Source: a virus
Length of the DNA: 25,558 bases
Virus record (IMG/VR): IMGVR_UViG_3300032242_001590
Span: 1-25,558 of that record
Direction: 5' to 3' (one strand)
The notes under the pieces were generated by a model. It did not search any database and was not told the DNA's origin. It saw nothing but the letters and a program-made list of their open reading frames with translations. This document shows, piece by piece, positions 11,220 to 18,162 of this stretch (position 1 is its first letter; each line of letters starts with the position of its first letter). Made by a program: the position numbers and the translations under genes.

Positions 11220-12373
11220 AAATAACTAACGCCAAAACATTGCCGAAAATCTTTTATGGCCTCCACATGGTGGAAGGCGTCGCGGAATACAAAGAACCGC
11301 AGATCAACAATGGAAATCCTTATCGCATTTTTGTCGGAGAGACTTGCATCAAAAACATGGACGGAACTTTCTCGGGACGCCCCGTATATGTTCGTCATGT
11401 GGATGATGTAAACCTGGACAACCTTCAGGCAGAAGCCGACGGGTATGTTGTCGAGTCTTTTTTCAACAAGACCGATGGCAAACATTGGGCCAAATTCATC
11501 GTTGTTTCTGATCGCGGACACGAAGCAATCCGTTCCGGGTGGAAGCTCTCGAACGCGTATATCCCCAAAAAATTTTCCGGTGGCGGGTTGTGGCATGGGG
11601 TTGAGTATCTGAAGGAAGTGGAAGAAGCGGAATACGAACATCTTGCGCTGGTTCCAAACCCCCGGTACGAGGAATCAATTATTTTGACACCGGAAGATTT
11701 TAAAGCCTACAATGATAAAAAAGAGTCTGAATTGAAAAAATTTTCAAACTCGATAACTAAAGGAGCAAAAGGAATGTTCAGCTTTTTCAAAAAGTCCAAA
11801 GTAGAGAACACCGCCGATTTCGAAGAAATGAGCGTTATTCTCCCCAACAGCAAAGTCGAGAAGACTCTTTCTCAGATTATTAACGAAAACGACGAATCTG
11901 AGATGAAAAAACACGACGCTTATCCGATGGCAAACATGGATCATCATGTAAAAATCAACGGCAAGATGATGAAGCTCAATGATGTTATGGAAATGCTCCA
12001 CGGCCTCATGAAGAAGCATGAAGATGCTGCCGATCATGAGAAAAAAGAATCCCCTGCTGAAGAAAAAGCAGAACACAAAGAAAAAGCGATGCACGATGAC
12101 GAGTCTGCCGAAAAGCACGCCAAAGGCAAAGACGGTCACATGATGCACGAAGACGCAAAGAAACATGACATGAGCGACGAGGAAGCCAAGAAAAAGGCTC
12201 TCGAACTCGCAGAACACGAAGAAGAAGAAATCGAAGAGGAACTTCACAAGAAGAAGAACCATTTCGAGACTTTGAAAAATGCTGAACTCAATGCAATTGC
12301 ATCCGCGAAAGTGATTGAAACTTCCATGGATCAGGTGGCAAGGGGCAAGGCGCGTTACGGTTCGGGCAATTAA
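11216..12373 (+). CDS. head maturation protease (DUF2213-like) fused to scaffold region
   Basis: Cleaves capsid-assembly proteins inside the prohead. The GTG at 11216 overlaps the previous stop (GTGA); an ATG at 11183 in the same frame is poor because it adds a purely basic shadow tail. Residues 1-170 match DUF2213 proteases: IFYGLHMVEGVAEYKEP, PYRIFVGETCIKNMDGTFSG, RPVYVRHVDDV, YEHLALVPNPRYEES. Residues 187-385 are Lys/Glu/His-rich with long predicted helices (for example HEEEEIEEELHKKK), typical of a scaffolding protein. So protease and scaffold are one gene, as in lambda C/Nu3. Total 385 aa. Catalytic residues cannot be fixed by eye. Confidence 0.88.
   Translation: MKITNAKTLPKIFYGLHMVEGVAEYKEPQINNGNPYRIFVGETCIKNMDGTFSGRPVYVRHVDDVNLDNLQAEADGYVVESFFNKTDGKHWAKFIVVSDRGHEAIRSGWKLSNAYIPKKFSGGGLWHGVEYLKEVEEAEYEHLALVPNPRYEESIILTPEDFKAYNDKKESELKKFSNSITKGAKGMFSFFKKSKVENTADFEEMSVILPNSKVEKTLSQIINENDESEMKKHDAYPMANMDHHVKINGKMMKLNDVMEMLHGLMKKHEDAADHEKKESPAEEKAEHKEKAMHDDESAEKHAKGKDGHMMHEDAKKHDMSDEEAKKKALELAEHEEEEIEEELHKKKNHFETLKNAELNAIASAKVIETSMDQVARGKARYGSGN
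11774..12373 (+). CDS. nested scaffold protein from an internal in-frame start
   Basis: Inside the protease gene, AAAGGAGCAAAAGGA is followed by an ATG at 11774 in the same frame (codon 187). This would give a separate 199-aa scaffold, made in larger amounts than the protease fusion. The product begins MFSFFKKSKVEN and has repeats of DHEKK, AEHKEK and HMMHEDAKKH, with strong charge and likely coiled coils, as scaffolds do. Lambda C/Nu3 sets the precedent. The ribosome site is seen; use of the start is inferred. Confidence 0.65.
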   Translation: MFSFFKKSKVENTADFEEMSVILPNSKVEKTLSQIINENDESEMKKHDAYPMANMDHHVKINGKMMKLNDVMEMLHGLMKKHEDAADHEKKESPAEEKAEHKEKAMHDDESAEKHAKGKDGHMMHEDAKKHDMSDEEAKKKALELAEHEEEEIEEELHKKKNHFETLKNAELNAIASAKVIETSMDQVARGKARYGSGN

Positions 12374-12398
12374 TCATTTTTAAAAAAGGAGAATAAAA

Positions 12399-12863
12399 AT
12401 GCCTCTTAATATGAACCAATTTAACATCTCTGCTGTAAAAGGGATGGTCGATCTGAAGGTAGGACCGGCGAACATTGTTTCTTGCGAAGTGGATACATCT
12501 TCGGCTGGAAATCTTGTTCCTGGACAAGCGGTTAAAATCGTTAGCACCATTGGCGGTATTCCGAACGTTGTAGAATGTTCGGCAGCCTCTGATGATGTTT
12601 TCGGAATCATCGCTTACGACATCAAAAGCACTGCGTTTGGTGCCGGGGACAAAGTGGAAATCGCTTTCTCTCGCGGAACCGCTGTTTACATGGAAGCATC
12701 TGCCGCGATCTCTGCTAACGCAAAGGTCATGATTGTGCTTTCTGGACAGAAAGTCGCAACTGCAACCACTGGCAACATGATTGTTGGACGCGCTTTCGAC
12801 GCCGCAAGCGCATCTGGCGACCTGATCCGGATCATTGTCGATCTTCCGGGCAGCCTGGCTTAA
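12399..12863 (+). CDS. capsid decoration/cement protein (DUF2190-like)
   Basis: Probably stabilises the expanded capsid by binding its outer surface. It follows AAAAAAGGAGAAT, a strong ribosome site, and stands directly before the major capsid gene, the usual place for cement proteins. The 154-aa sequence is a beta-rich, glycine/alanine-rich chain: PGQAVKIVSTIGG, DVFGIIAYDI, GDKVEIAFSRGTAVYMEA and VGRAFDAASASGDLIRIIV are repeated blocks of the DUF2190/cement type. No cysteine cluster or enzymatic motif is seen. A head-fibre protein is the alternative. Confidence 0.8.
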   Translation: MPLNMNQFNISAVKGMVDLKVGPANIVSCEVDTSSAGNLVPGQAVKIVSTIGGIPNVVECSAASDDVFGIIAYDIKSTAFGAGDKVEIAFSRGTAVYMEASAAISANAKVMIVLSGQKVATATTGNMIVGRAFDAASASGDLIRIIVDLPGSLA

Positions 12864-12889
12864 TTAACAACCAATAGGAGAACATGAAA

Positions 12890-13903
12890 ATGTCTAAAAT
12901 CCTGAATAGCAAAGGCGAACCGATTGTTCTGAATGATCGGGAACTCCGCGTAGCAAACGCACTTCAGCGCCAAGTAAACGCACTTGGTTACGAAGTCAGC
13001 ATTACCACTCTCTCGACCATCGTTAAGAAGGTTTCTGAGCAGAAGTTTTTCGAAATCGCTCCGGCAGATTATCTCCCGGTCCGCGTTGGCGAAGGCTCCT
13101 GGTCTTCTAACCTGGTCACCTACCGTTCGTTCCAGCTTGCCGAAGATTTCTCTACCGGTGTGATCAACACTGGCGGGAATTCTGCACGTCTTGCTCAAGC
13201 GGACGCGGGCGTTGACTCCATTACCGTGAAGGTCCGTAACTGGGCCAAAGGCATTTCTTGGTCAATTTTCGATCTCGAACTTGCTGCAAAATCCGGAAAT
13301 TGGGATCTCGTGACTGCCAAAGAAAAAGCGCGTAAACGCAATTTCGACCTCGGCATTCAGAAGATTGCATTCCTTGGACTTCAGGGTGATTCCTCCGTTC
13401 TTGGTCTTTACAACCAAGTCGGCGTGACCAACGACCTGACCACCATCACCGCTCCAATCGCCGGAATGAGCGCCGCAACCTTGAACACCCTTCTCTCTGT
13501 AATTATTGAGAAGTATCGTTCGAATTGCGCTCGTACCGCATATCCGACTCACTTCATCATTCCTGAGTCTGATTACAACGGATTGGCGTCTATGACTGAC
13601 GCGGCTTTCCCGCTGAAGACCAAGCTCCAGGTTCTCGAAGAAGCGTTCCAGCTTATTACCCGGAACAAAAACTTCAAGATCCTCCCTTGTGCATACGGCG
13701 ACAGCGCGTACAACAGCCTCAGCGCGACTCGTTATGTTCTCCTGAACTATGACGAAGAGTCCCTCCGCATGGATCTCCCTGTGGATTACACCAACACCCT
13801 GGCGAACAGCATCGACAACTTCAACTTCCAGAACGTTGGATATGCTCAGTTCACCGGAGTTCAGGCGTATCGTCCAGCAGAACTCCTGTACTTCAGCCGT
13901 TAA
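12890..13903 (+). CDS. major capsid protein (DUF2184 type)
   Basis: Shell-forming protein with the HK97 fold, assigned through the DUF2184 family and position. AGGAG at 12876-12880 stands nine bases before the ATG at 12890, which I prefer; an ATG at 12884 is only three bases away and would add two residues. Typical blocks are EIAPADYLPVRVGEGSW, LAQADAGVDSITVKVRNWAK, ARKRNFDLGIQKIAFLG and the C-terminal RPAELLYFSR. Codon use is biased to a few C-ending codons (ACC, CTC, AAC), unlike neighbours, as expected of the most highly made protein. A strong terminator follows. Confidence 0.92.
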   Translation: MSKILNSKGEPIVLNDRELRVANALQRQVNALGYEVSITTLSTIVKKVSEQKFFEIAPADYLPVRVGEGSWSSNLVTYRSFQLAEDFSTGVINTGGNSARLAQADAGVDSITVKVRNWAKGISWSIFDLELAAKSGNWDLVTAKEKARKRNFDLGIQKIAFLGLQGDSSVLGLYNQVGVTNDLTTITAPIAGMSAATLNTLLSVIIEKYRSNCARTAYPTHFIIPESDYNGLASMTDAAFPLKTKLQVLEEAFQLITRNKNFKILPCAYGDSAYNSLSATRYVLLNYDEESLRMDLPVDYTNTLANSIDNFNFQNVGYAQFTGVQAYRPAELLYFSR

Positions 13904-13922
13904 TTTCTAATCGCAATCACAC

Positions 13923-13958
13923 GCGCCCCGGTATCAGCTTGATGCCGGGGCGTATTTT
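13923..13958 (+). terminator. strong intrinsic terminator after the major capsid gene
   Basis: CGCCCCGG (13924-13931) pairs with CCGGGGCG (13945-13952), continued by a T-G pair and ATCA/TGAT around a 3-nt loop, and is followed by TATTTTC. It lies between the capsid gene and the first connector gene, so it likely reduces transcription of the neck and tail genes relative to the capsid. Confidence 0.88.
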
Positions 13959-13973
13959 CAAGAAAGGGGAATC

Positions 13974-14405
13974 ATGGCTTTCGTAATACCGACCGCGACA
14001 GACTTTAAAGCACACTTTACCCGTGATTTTCCGTATGGAACAATGACGAATACCGTTTTGGATTCGGACATTAACAAAGCAATTTCTGAAGCGGGGGTAA
14101 ACTTTAACGATGCCCTATTCAGCGATCAGAGTTCTTACTCTCTTGCTTACCTTTATCTTACCGCTCATTATCTTGTTATGGATCTAAGGGCATCCACCCA
14201 GGGTATTTCTGGGGATTTCCCTTGGTTGAATAACTCCAAATCCGTCGGGTCCGTGTCCGAGGGGGTCAGCATTCCCGAATTCATGCTCAAAAATCCCATG
14301 CTCTCCCATTTTGGGAAGACTTATTACGGGGTCAAATACCTGTCTTTGGTAATGCCAAGAATTGTTGCGCCAATCTTCAGCACTCCAGGAGCGACGCAAC
14401 CGTAA
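13974..14405 (+). CDS. head-tail connector/adaptor (DUF4054-like)
   Basis: Adaptor that binds the portal ring and begins the neck. It has an AAAGGGGAATC leader before the ATG. The 143-aa sequence shows the DUF4054 pattern: TATDFKAHFTRDFPYG at the N-terminus, SDINKAISEAGVNFN, YSLAYLYLTAHYLVMDLR in the central helix, and a C-terminal KTYYGVKYLSLVMPRI. It is the first gene after the capsid terminator and stop-start overlaps the next gene, as connectors usually do. Confidence 0.85.
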   Translation: MAFVIPTATDFKAHFTRDFPYGTMTNTVLDSDINKAISEAGVNFNDALFSDQSSYSLAYLYLTAHYLVMDLRASTQGISGDFPWLNNSKSVGSVSEGVSIPEFMLKNPMLSHFGKTYYGVKYLSLVMPRIVAPIFSTPGATQP

Positions 14406-14881
14406 TGGCAATCGTACTCGACATGAAAAAACTGAAAGAGTTCGAGGCGAAACTGAAGGAAGAAGTCACGATCAAGGTCGGGGTTTTGGAAAAAAAGAAC
14501 GCCAGGCCGACCGATGCCAAATACGACAATGCGGGCATTGGCAAAAAGCATGAGTTCGGTTTGTTCTCTCCTGAAATTGGCAAACGTCTTCCCAAAAGGT
14601 CATTTTTGATGATGCCGCTTAAAACCCGGTATATGTCTACCCTTGAAAGCAAAAAGTGGGCCTCAAAAGAAGACTTTGAAAAGATCCTGGACCCGGTCGA
14701 GGGGATCAAGTTTTTCAGAAAATTCGGTGAATTGGCAACCCGGATTATTGATGACGCATTCAAGACCGGGGGGTTCGGGCAATGGAAACCGTCTGACATG
14801 AGCTTCAAAAAGGTTCATCAGACCCTGGTTGAAACGTCCCAATTGCGCCGTTCGATCACTTACAAGGTGGTAAAAAAATGA
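14405..14881 (+). CDS. neck/tail-completion protein (virion morphogenesis, gp10-like)
   Basis: Minor structural protein at the head-tail junction. The ATG shares one base with the TAA of the adaptor gene. The N-terminus is a charged helix then VTIKVGVLEKK; a central GKKHEFG and LPKRSFLMMPL match the IPxRPFLR block of HK97 gp10/virion-morphogenesis proteins; the end GFGQWKPSD and LVETSQLRRSITYKVV match the GWxPLs ... LxxTGxLrrSIxYxV signature. Length (158 aa) is normal. It overlaps the next gene by 4 bases. Confidence 0.82.
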   Translation: MAIVLDMKKLKEFEAKLKEEVTIKVGVLEKKNARPTDAKYDNAGIGKKHEFGLFSPEIGKRLPKRSFLMMPLKTRYMSTLESKKWASKEDFEKILDPVEGIKFFRKFGELATRIIDDAFKTGGFGQWKPSDMSFKKVHQTLVETSQLRRSITYKVVKK

Positions 14882-15261
14882 AATCATTGATTACCAATGC
14901 CAACTCTTTGACCCTTGATAAGATTTCTCCAACCGTTCCCCACATGAACCTGACTTCATGGTTTCAAACCATCACGTTTACATTAGTTAAAAAAACGACT
15001 GTAAATTTTGAGGTGGTCGAGACACAAACTCAAATTGTGTTTCAAGGGATTGTCGAGACCGTAGATCCCTCTAAATTGACCGTATTGCCCGTTGGGGAGC
15101 GCCGGTGGAATCAGATGAGCGTTTGGACTACCATTGATTTGGAGTTAAATAACGACGATATGTTTTACTATATGGGCACCCCATACCGTGTCATGAAAAA
15201 ATACGATTGGGCGCCCTACGGTTATTTCCAATATGAATGTTCGGAGGATTTCAAGAAATGA
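14878..15261 (+). CDS. head-closure/collar-type protein, 127 aa
   Basis: Probable neck protein closing the portal channel or joining neck and tail. The start overlaps the upstream stop (ATGA). The second half has FQGIVETVDPSKLTVLPVGE, RRWNQMSVWTTIDLEL and then DDMFYYMGTPYRVMKKYDW with YGYFQYECSEDFKK at the end, a pattern (GxRxW, YRVM, DWxxYGYxxY) of uncharacterised collar-type proteins in related myophages. It sits in the expected order between gp10-like and terminator-like genes. Function is by position and pattern only. Confidence 0.75.
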   Translation: MKSLITNANSLTLDKISPTVPHMNLTSWFQTITFTLVKKTTVNFEVVETQTQIVFQGIVETVDPSKLTVLPVGERRWNQMSVWTTIDLELNNDDMFYYMGTPYRVMKKYDWAPYGYFQYECSEDFKK

Positions 15262-15974
15262 GCTTGAAACTACTTTCCAACAGCACTCAAGTTCTTTCGG
15301 GGGTTACCATGCCCCTGATCGCCCAAGGCGGTACGGCCCCATATACCTATTCGGTAATTGGTAATGGAAGCGTTAATTCCGGTGGGATTTACACTTCGGG
15401 CCTGAAGGTTGGAAAGGACACGGCAAAAGTCGTTGATAGTATTGGGAAAATGGCCGTTTTGGACATTTATACCGGCACCCCTCTTCACCTTTTGTGCGAC
15501 ATTATCCAAACCCAATTAGAATTGGCCCCGGGGCGGGTTTTCATTTGGGATCAAAAGATTATCATGCCGACTGACTTCGGGATGTTTGTAGTGGTCAGCG
15601 AAGCGTATGTTAAACCATTCGGGTCTGCGAATACTTTTGACGGTGTAAATAATTCGCAGATTATCTCCACAAATTGCTATGCCGAGGCGCAGATTGATTT
15701 ATACAGCCGTGGCCCGGAGGCAAGAGATCGCAAAGAGGAGGTAATTTTAGCACTAGCGTCAAACTATGCTGAAGCCCAACAAGAATTGAACGCGTTTTAC
15801 ATTGCGCGATTACCCTCTTCTTTTACGAATCTATCTACATTAGAATATGATTCGGGGACCGCAATTCCTTATAGATTTACAATAAGCGTAGGCTTACAAT
15901 ATCAAGTAAAGAAGATCGTCGGGGCTTCGTACTATGATAATTTTGATGACCCCACGATAATCGAGAATCCGTAG
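15258..15974 (+). CDS. tail terminator-like protein with N-terminal Ig-like domain
   Basis: Probably caps the tail tube and joins it to the neck. The start at 15258 overlaps the preceding stop (ATGA); the frame extends upstream but without a ribosome site. Residues 3-72 read as an Ig-like beta domain (LIAQGGTAPYTYSVIGNG, SGGIYTSG, KDTAKVVDS), like the BIG-type domains used in phage surface proteins. Residues 75-238 (HLLCDIIQTQLELAPGRVFI, DFGMFVVVSE, then the IDLYSRGPEARDRKEEVI helix) resemble tail terminator proteins. The order connector, gp10, collar, this gene, sheath fits. The Ig fusion is unusual. Confidence 0.76.
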   Translation: MSLKLLSNSTQVLSGVTMPLIAQGGTAPYTYSVIGNGSVNSGGIYTSGLKVGKDTAKVVDSIGKMAVLDIYTGTPLHLLCDIIQTQLELAPGRVFIWDQKIIMPTDFGMFVVVSEAYVKPFGSANTFDGVNNSQIISTNCYAEAQIDLYSRGPEARDRKEEVILALASNYAEAQQELNAFYIARLPSSFTNLSTLEYDSGTAIPYRFTISVGLQYQVKKIVGASYYDNFDDPTIIENP

Positions 15975-15986
15975 GAGGATTGAAGA

Positions 15987-17117
15987 ATGGCACAACTTGA
16001 CCTTTCAAACATTATCAATATCTCGGTATCCCAATCCCCTGCGGGAATCGGGGCGCTGAACACTTCTAACATCGCGTTGTTTTCAACCGAAACCCCAGGC
16101 GGCACGTTTCCATCGGGCGGGTATGGTATTTATTTGTCCCCAGATGGCGTAGCAACCGATTTCGGTTCCTCCTCTACCACCTACAAAATGGCACTCGCGG
16201 TATTCAGCCAATCGCCAAACATCCTGGCAAACGGCGGTTACCTGGTAGTGATTCCATTTCTTTCCGCTGAAACCCTGGATGCGGCAATTACCCGCACCAA
16301 GGATCTGGTTCAATACTTTGGGATCATGTCCACCCGGATTGAAACCCAGGTTGATATGCTCGCGGCCGCCGCGGTTGTTCAGGCGCTTCCCAAGATTGCG
16401 TTTTTTGTGTCTAAAACTTCCACGGACGTTGCAAGCGGTGGGAAGCTCGATCTTCTCCGCTCTGGTAACTTTACTCACTCCCGCGGATTGTACTACGGGG
16501 CTAGTGCAACCGTTGATGCTCTCATCATGATGGCGTCTTATGCCGGTCGCGGACTCTCCACCAACTTTTCCGGGTCGAACACCACCCAGACCATGCAACT
16601 TAAAGACTTGGCGGGAGTTCAGCCAGATTCATCCATGACCCAAACCATTTACAATAACTGCCTGACTGCGGGCGTTGACGTATATGCTTCCGTCCAGGGC
16701 GTGGCGAAGGTTCTGACTTCGGGTGCAAACGGGTTTTTCGACGACGTTTACAACCTTCAGTGGTTTGTCATCGGACTCCAGGTTGCCGGATTCAATGCTC
16801 TTGCTCAAAGCTCGACCAAGATTCCGCAAACCGAAAACGGCGTATCCGCTCTCAAGTCGGCATATCGCCAGGTATGTGAACAGGGAGTTAACAACCAATA
16901 CATTGCGCCGGGCCAGTGGACTTCCGCGACGACCTTTGGAAGTCTGACTGACTTCTTGGCAAACATTTCACAGCGTGGGTACTACATTTATAGTTCACCG
17001 GTTTCTCAGCAATTGGCTACCGATCGCGCAGCCCGTAAAGCTCCGTTGATCCAAATTGCAATTAAAGAGGCGGGTGCAATTCATAGCTCAAGCGTAATTG
17101 TAAACGTTAACGTTTAA
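15987..17117 (+). CDS. tail sheath protein (DUF3383-like)
   Basis: Forms the contractile outer tube of the tail; its presence defines the phage as a myovirus. A strong AGGAGG lies upstream of the ATG. The sequence has the DUF3383 features: an N-terminal LSNIINISVSQSPAGIGALN, central VYASVQGVAKVLTSGANGFF and VYNLQWFVIGLQVAGFNAL, and a C-terminal RAARKAPLIQIAIKEAGAIH. Length (376 aa) is on the short side but normal for this group. The tube gene follows at 14 bp, the usual pair. Confidence 0.92.
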   Translation: MAQLDLSNIINISVSQSPAGIGALNTSNIALFSTETPGGTFPSGGYGIYLSPDGVATDFGSSSTTYKMALAVFSQSPNILANGGYLVVIPFLSAETLDAAITRTKDLVQYFGIMSTRIETQVDMLAAAAVVQALPKIAFFVSKTSTDVASGGKLDLLRSGNFTHSRGLYYGASATVDALIMMASYAGRGLSTNFSGSNTTQTMQLKDLAGVQPDSSMTQTIYNNCLTAGVDVYASVQGVAKVLTSGANGFFDDVYNLQWFVIGLQVAGFNALAQSSTKIPQTENGVSALKSAYRQVCEQGVNNQYIAPGQWTSATTFGSLTDFLANISQRGYYIYSSPVSQQLATDRAARKAPLIQIAIKEAGAIHSSSVIVNVNV

Positions 17118-17130
17118 GGGAGAATAAGAA

Positions 17131-17586
17131 ATGGCGACAGTAGCACTTACCGGGGCGGATCTGATCATTATCAACAGCAAAGTCATCAGCGATCTTGCCG
17201 ATGCGGATGTTGCAAGTTTGGAATTTCCAAACAATATTGCCGACGTAAAAACCGGCAAAAACGGAAACTCGATTTATGCTCTCAATGAGAGCGGTAAAAA
17301 CTCGGAACTCACCCTTCGCGTGATTCGCGGATCTGGTGACGACAAGTTTTTGAATCAGCTTCTTTCTTCCCAAAACAACAATTTTGCCGGAACCGTCCTT
17401 TTGGTTGGTGAATTTGTGAAAAAAGTGGGAGATGGTACCGGAAAGATCACAAGCGATACCTATGTGTGTTCGGGCGGGATCTTCACTCGGTTCGTACCGG
17501 CAAAAAGCAACGTTGACGGTGACACCGGGCAATCGGTTTGCGAATACAAGATTAAATTCAGCAACACTCCTCGCGTGTTGACCTGA
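17131..17586 (+). CDS. tail tube protein (DUF3277-like)
   Basis: Builds the rigid inner tube through which DNA passes. AGGGAGAATAAGAA precedes the ATG. The 151-aa sequence is beta-rich: DLIIINSKVISDLADAD, NIADVKTGKNGNSIYALNES, KNSELTLRVIRGSGDDKFLN and ends in VCEYKIKFSNTPRVLT. It lies between the sheath and the chaperone genes, which fixes the role. Usual tube proteins are 140-170 aa. Codon use is close to that of the sheath, as expected for abundant proteins. Confidence 0.88.
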   Translation: MATVALTGADLIIINSKVISDLADADVASLEFPNNIADVKTGKNGNSIYALNESGKNSELTLRVIRGSGDDKFLNQLLSSQNNNFAGTVLLVGEFVKKVGDGTGKITSDTYVCSGGIFTRFVPAKSNVDGDTGQSVCEYKIKFSNTPRVLT

Positions 17587-17597
17587 TAGGAGAGTAA

Positions 17598-17987
17598 ATG
17601 CGGTCTATACAACTGCCAAGCGGGGCCGAACTTAAAATTGGTTTGGCCCCATTTTCTGAAGCAAACGCACTTTTTAAAGCGGTTGGGGTGGAGCTTAAAA
17701 ACCTGAAGGTTACGCTCGACACCGATCTGGATGTGAATTTGTTGAAAGATGTAGTTTGTTCAGCCGTTGCATCTGATAAAATTGAATCGTGTATCTGGGA
17801 TTGCATGAAAAAATGCGTGTATAATGAATCCCGGATCACAAAAGAAACCTTTGAACCGGAAGAGGCGCGTCAAGATTATTACGTTGCCTTGTTCGAGGTA
17901 GCGAAGGAAAACCTTTTGCCTTTTACGAAAAGCCTCTCTGCTCAGTTCGCGGATATTTTGAAAAAAGTAAATCGCGCCCAGGCATAG
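17598..17987 (+). CDS. tail assembly chaperone, short form (gpG-like)
   Basis: Short product of the tail-chaperone pair, which holds the tape measure protein while the tube forms. TAGGAGAGTAA precedes the ATG. The sequence is helical: MRSIQLPSGAELKIGLAPFS, VDLNLL-type helix, EEARQDYYVALFEVAKENLLPF and ADILKKVNRAQA at the end. It sits between tube and tape measure, the conserved place of lambda G. Its last ten codons contain the probable frameshift site. Identification rests on position and the extension. Confidence 0.85.
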   Translation: MRSIQLPSGAELKIGLAPFSEANALFKAVGVELKNLKVTLDTDLDVNLLKDVVCSAVASDKIESCIWDCMKKCVYNESRITKETFEPEEARQDYYVALFEVAKENLLPFTKSLSAQFADILKKVNRAQA

Positions 17988-18160
17988 AGGCATCTGAAGA
18001 CGACTTGTTGATTTTCTTCAGACTCGTAAAGGCGGGATATGGGTCTTATAACGAGGTCAAGGGGATGAACTCCAGAGAAGTCTTGCAAGCACTTTCCTAC
18101 GAAAAATTCCTCTCTGATTATGAAGATGCGTATTATGATTTAATCAAGAGGGAGTCGTAA
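17598..18160 (+). CDS. tail assembly chaperone, -1 frameshift fusion (gpG-T-like)
   Basis: The -1 frame stays open past the stop at 17987 and ends with TAA at 18158-18160, two bases before the tape measure gene. If the ribosome slips at GAAAAAAG (17960-17967), the product goes from ILKK to SKSRPGIEASEDDLLIFFRL and on to YDLIKRES, a 187-aa fusion. The extension has no ribosome site or early ATG of its own, yet reads as a real helical protein (NSREVLQALSYEKFL). This is the arrangement of lambda G/GT and of many myophages. Slippage itself is inferred. Confidence 0.78.
17960..17967 (+). other. probable -1 ribosomal slippery site
   Basis: GAAAAAAG at codons TTG AAA AAA GTA of the chaperone short form. 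Two adjacent AAA codons let tRNA-Lys re-pair one base back (GAA AAA). The exact slip point is not the canonical XXXYYYZ in this register, but six A in a row just before the end of the short form is the usual context. No strong downstream hairpin was found by eye. Confidence 0.6.
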
Positions 18161-18162
18161 TC

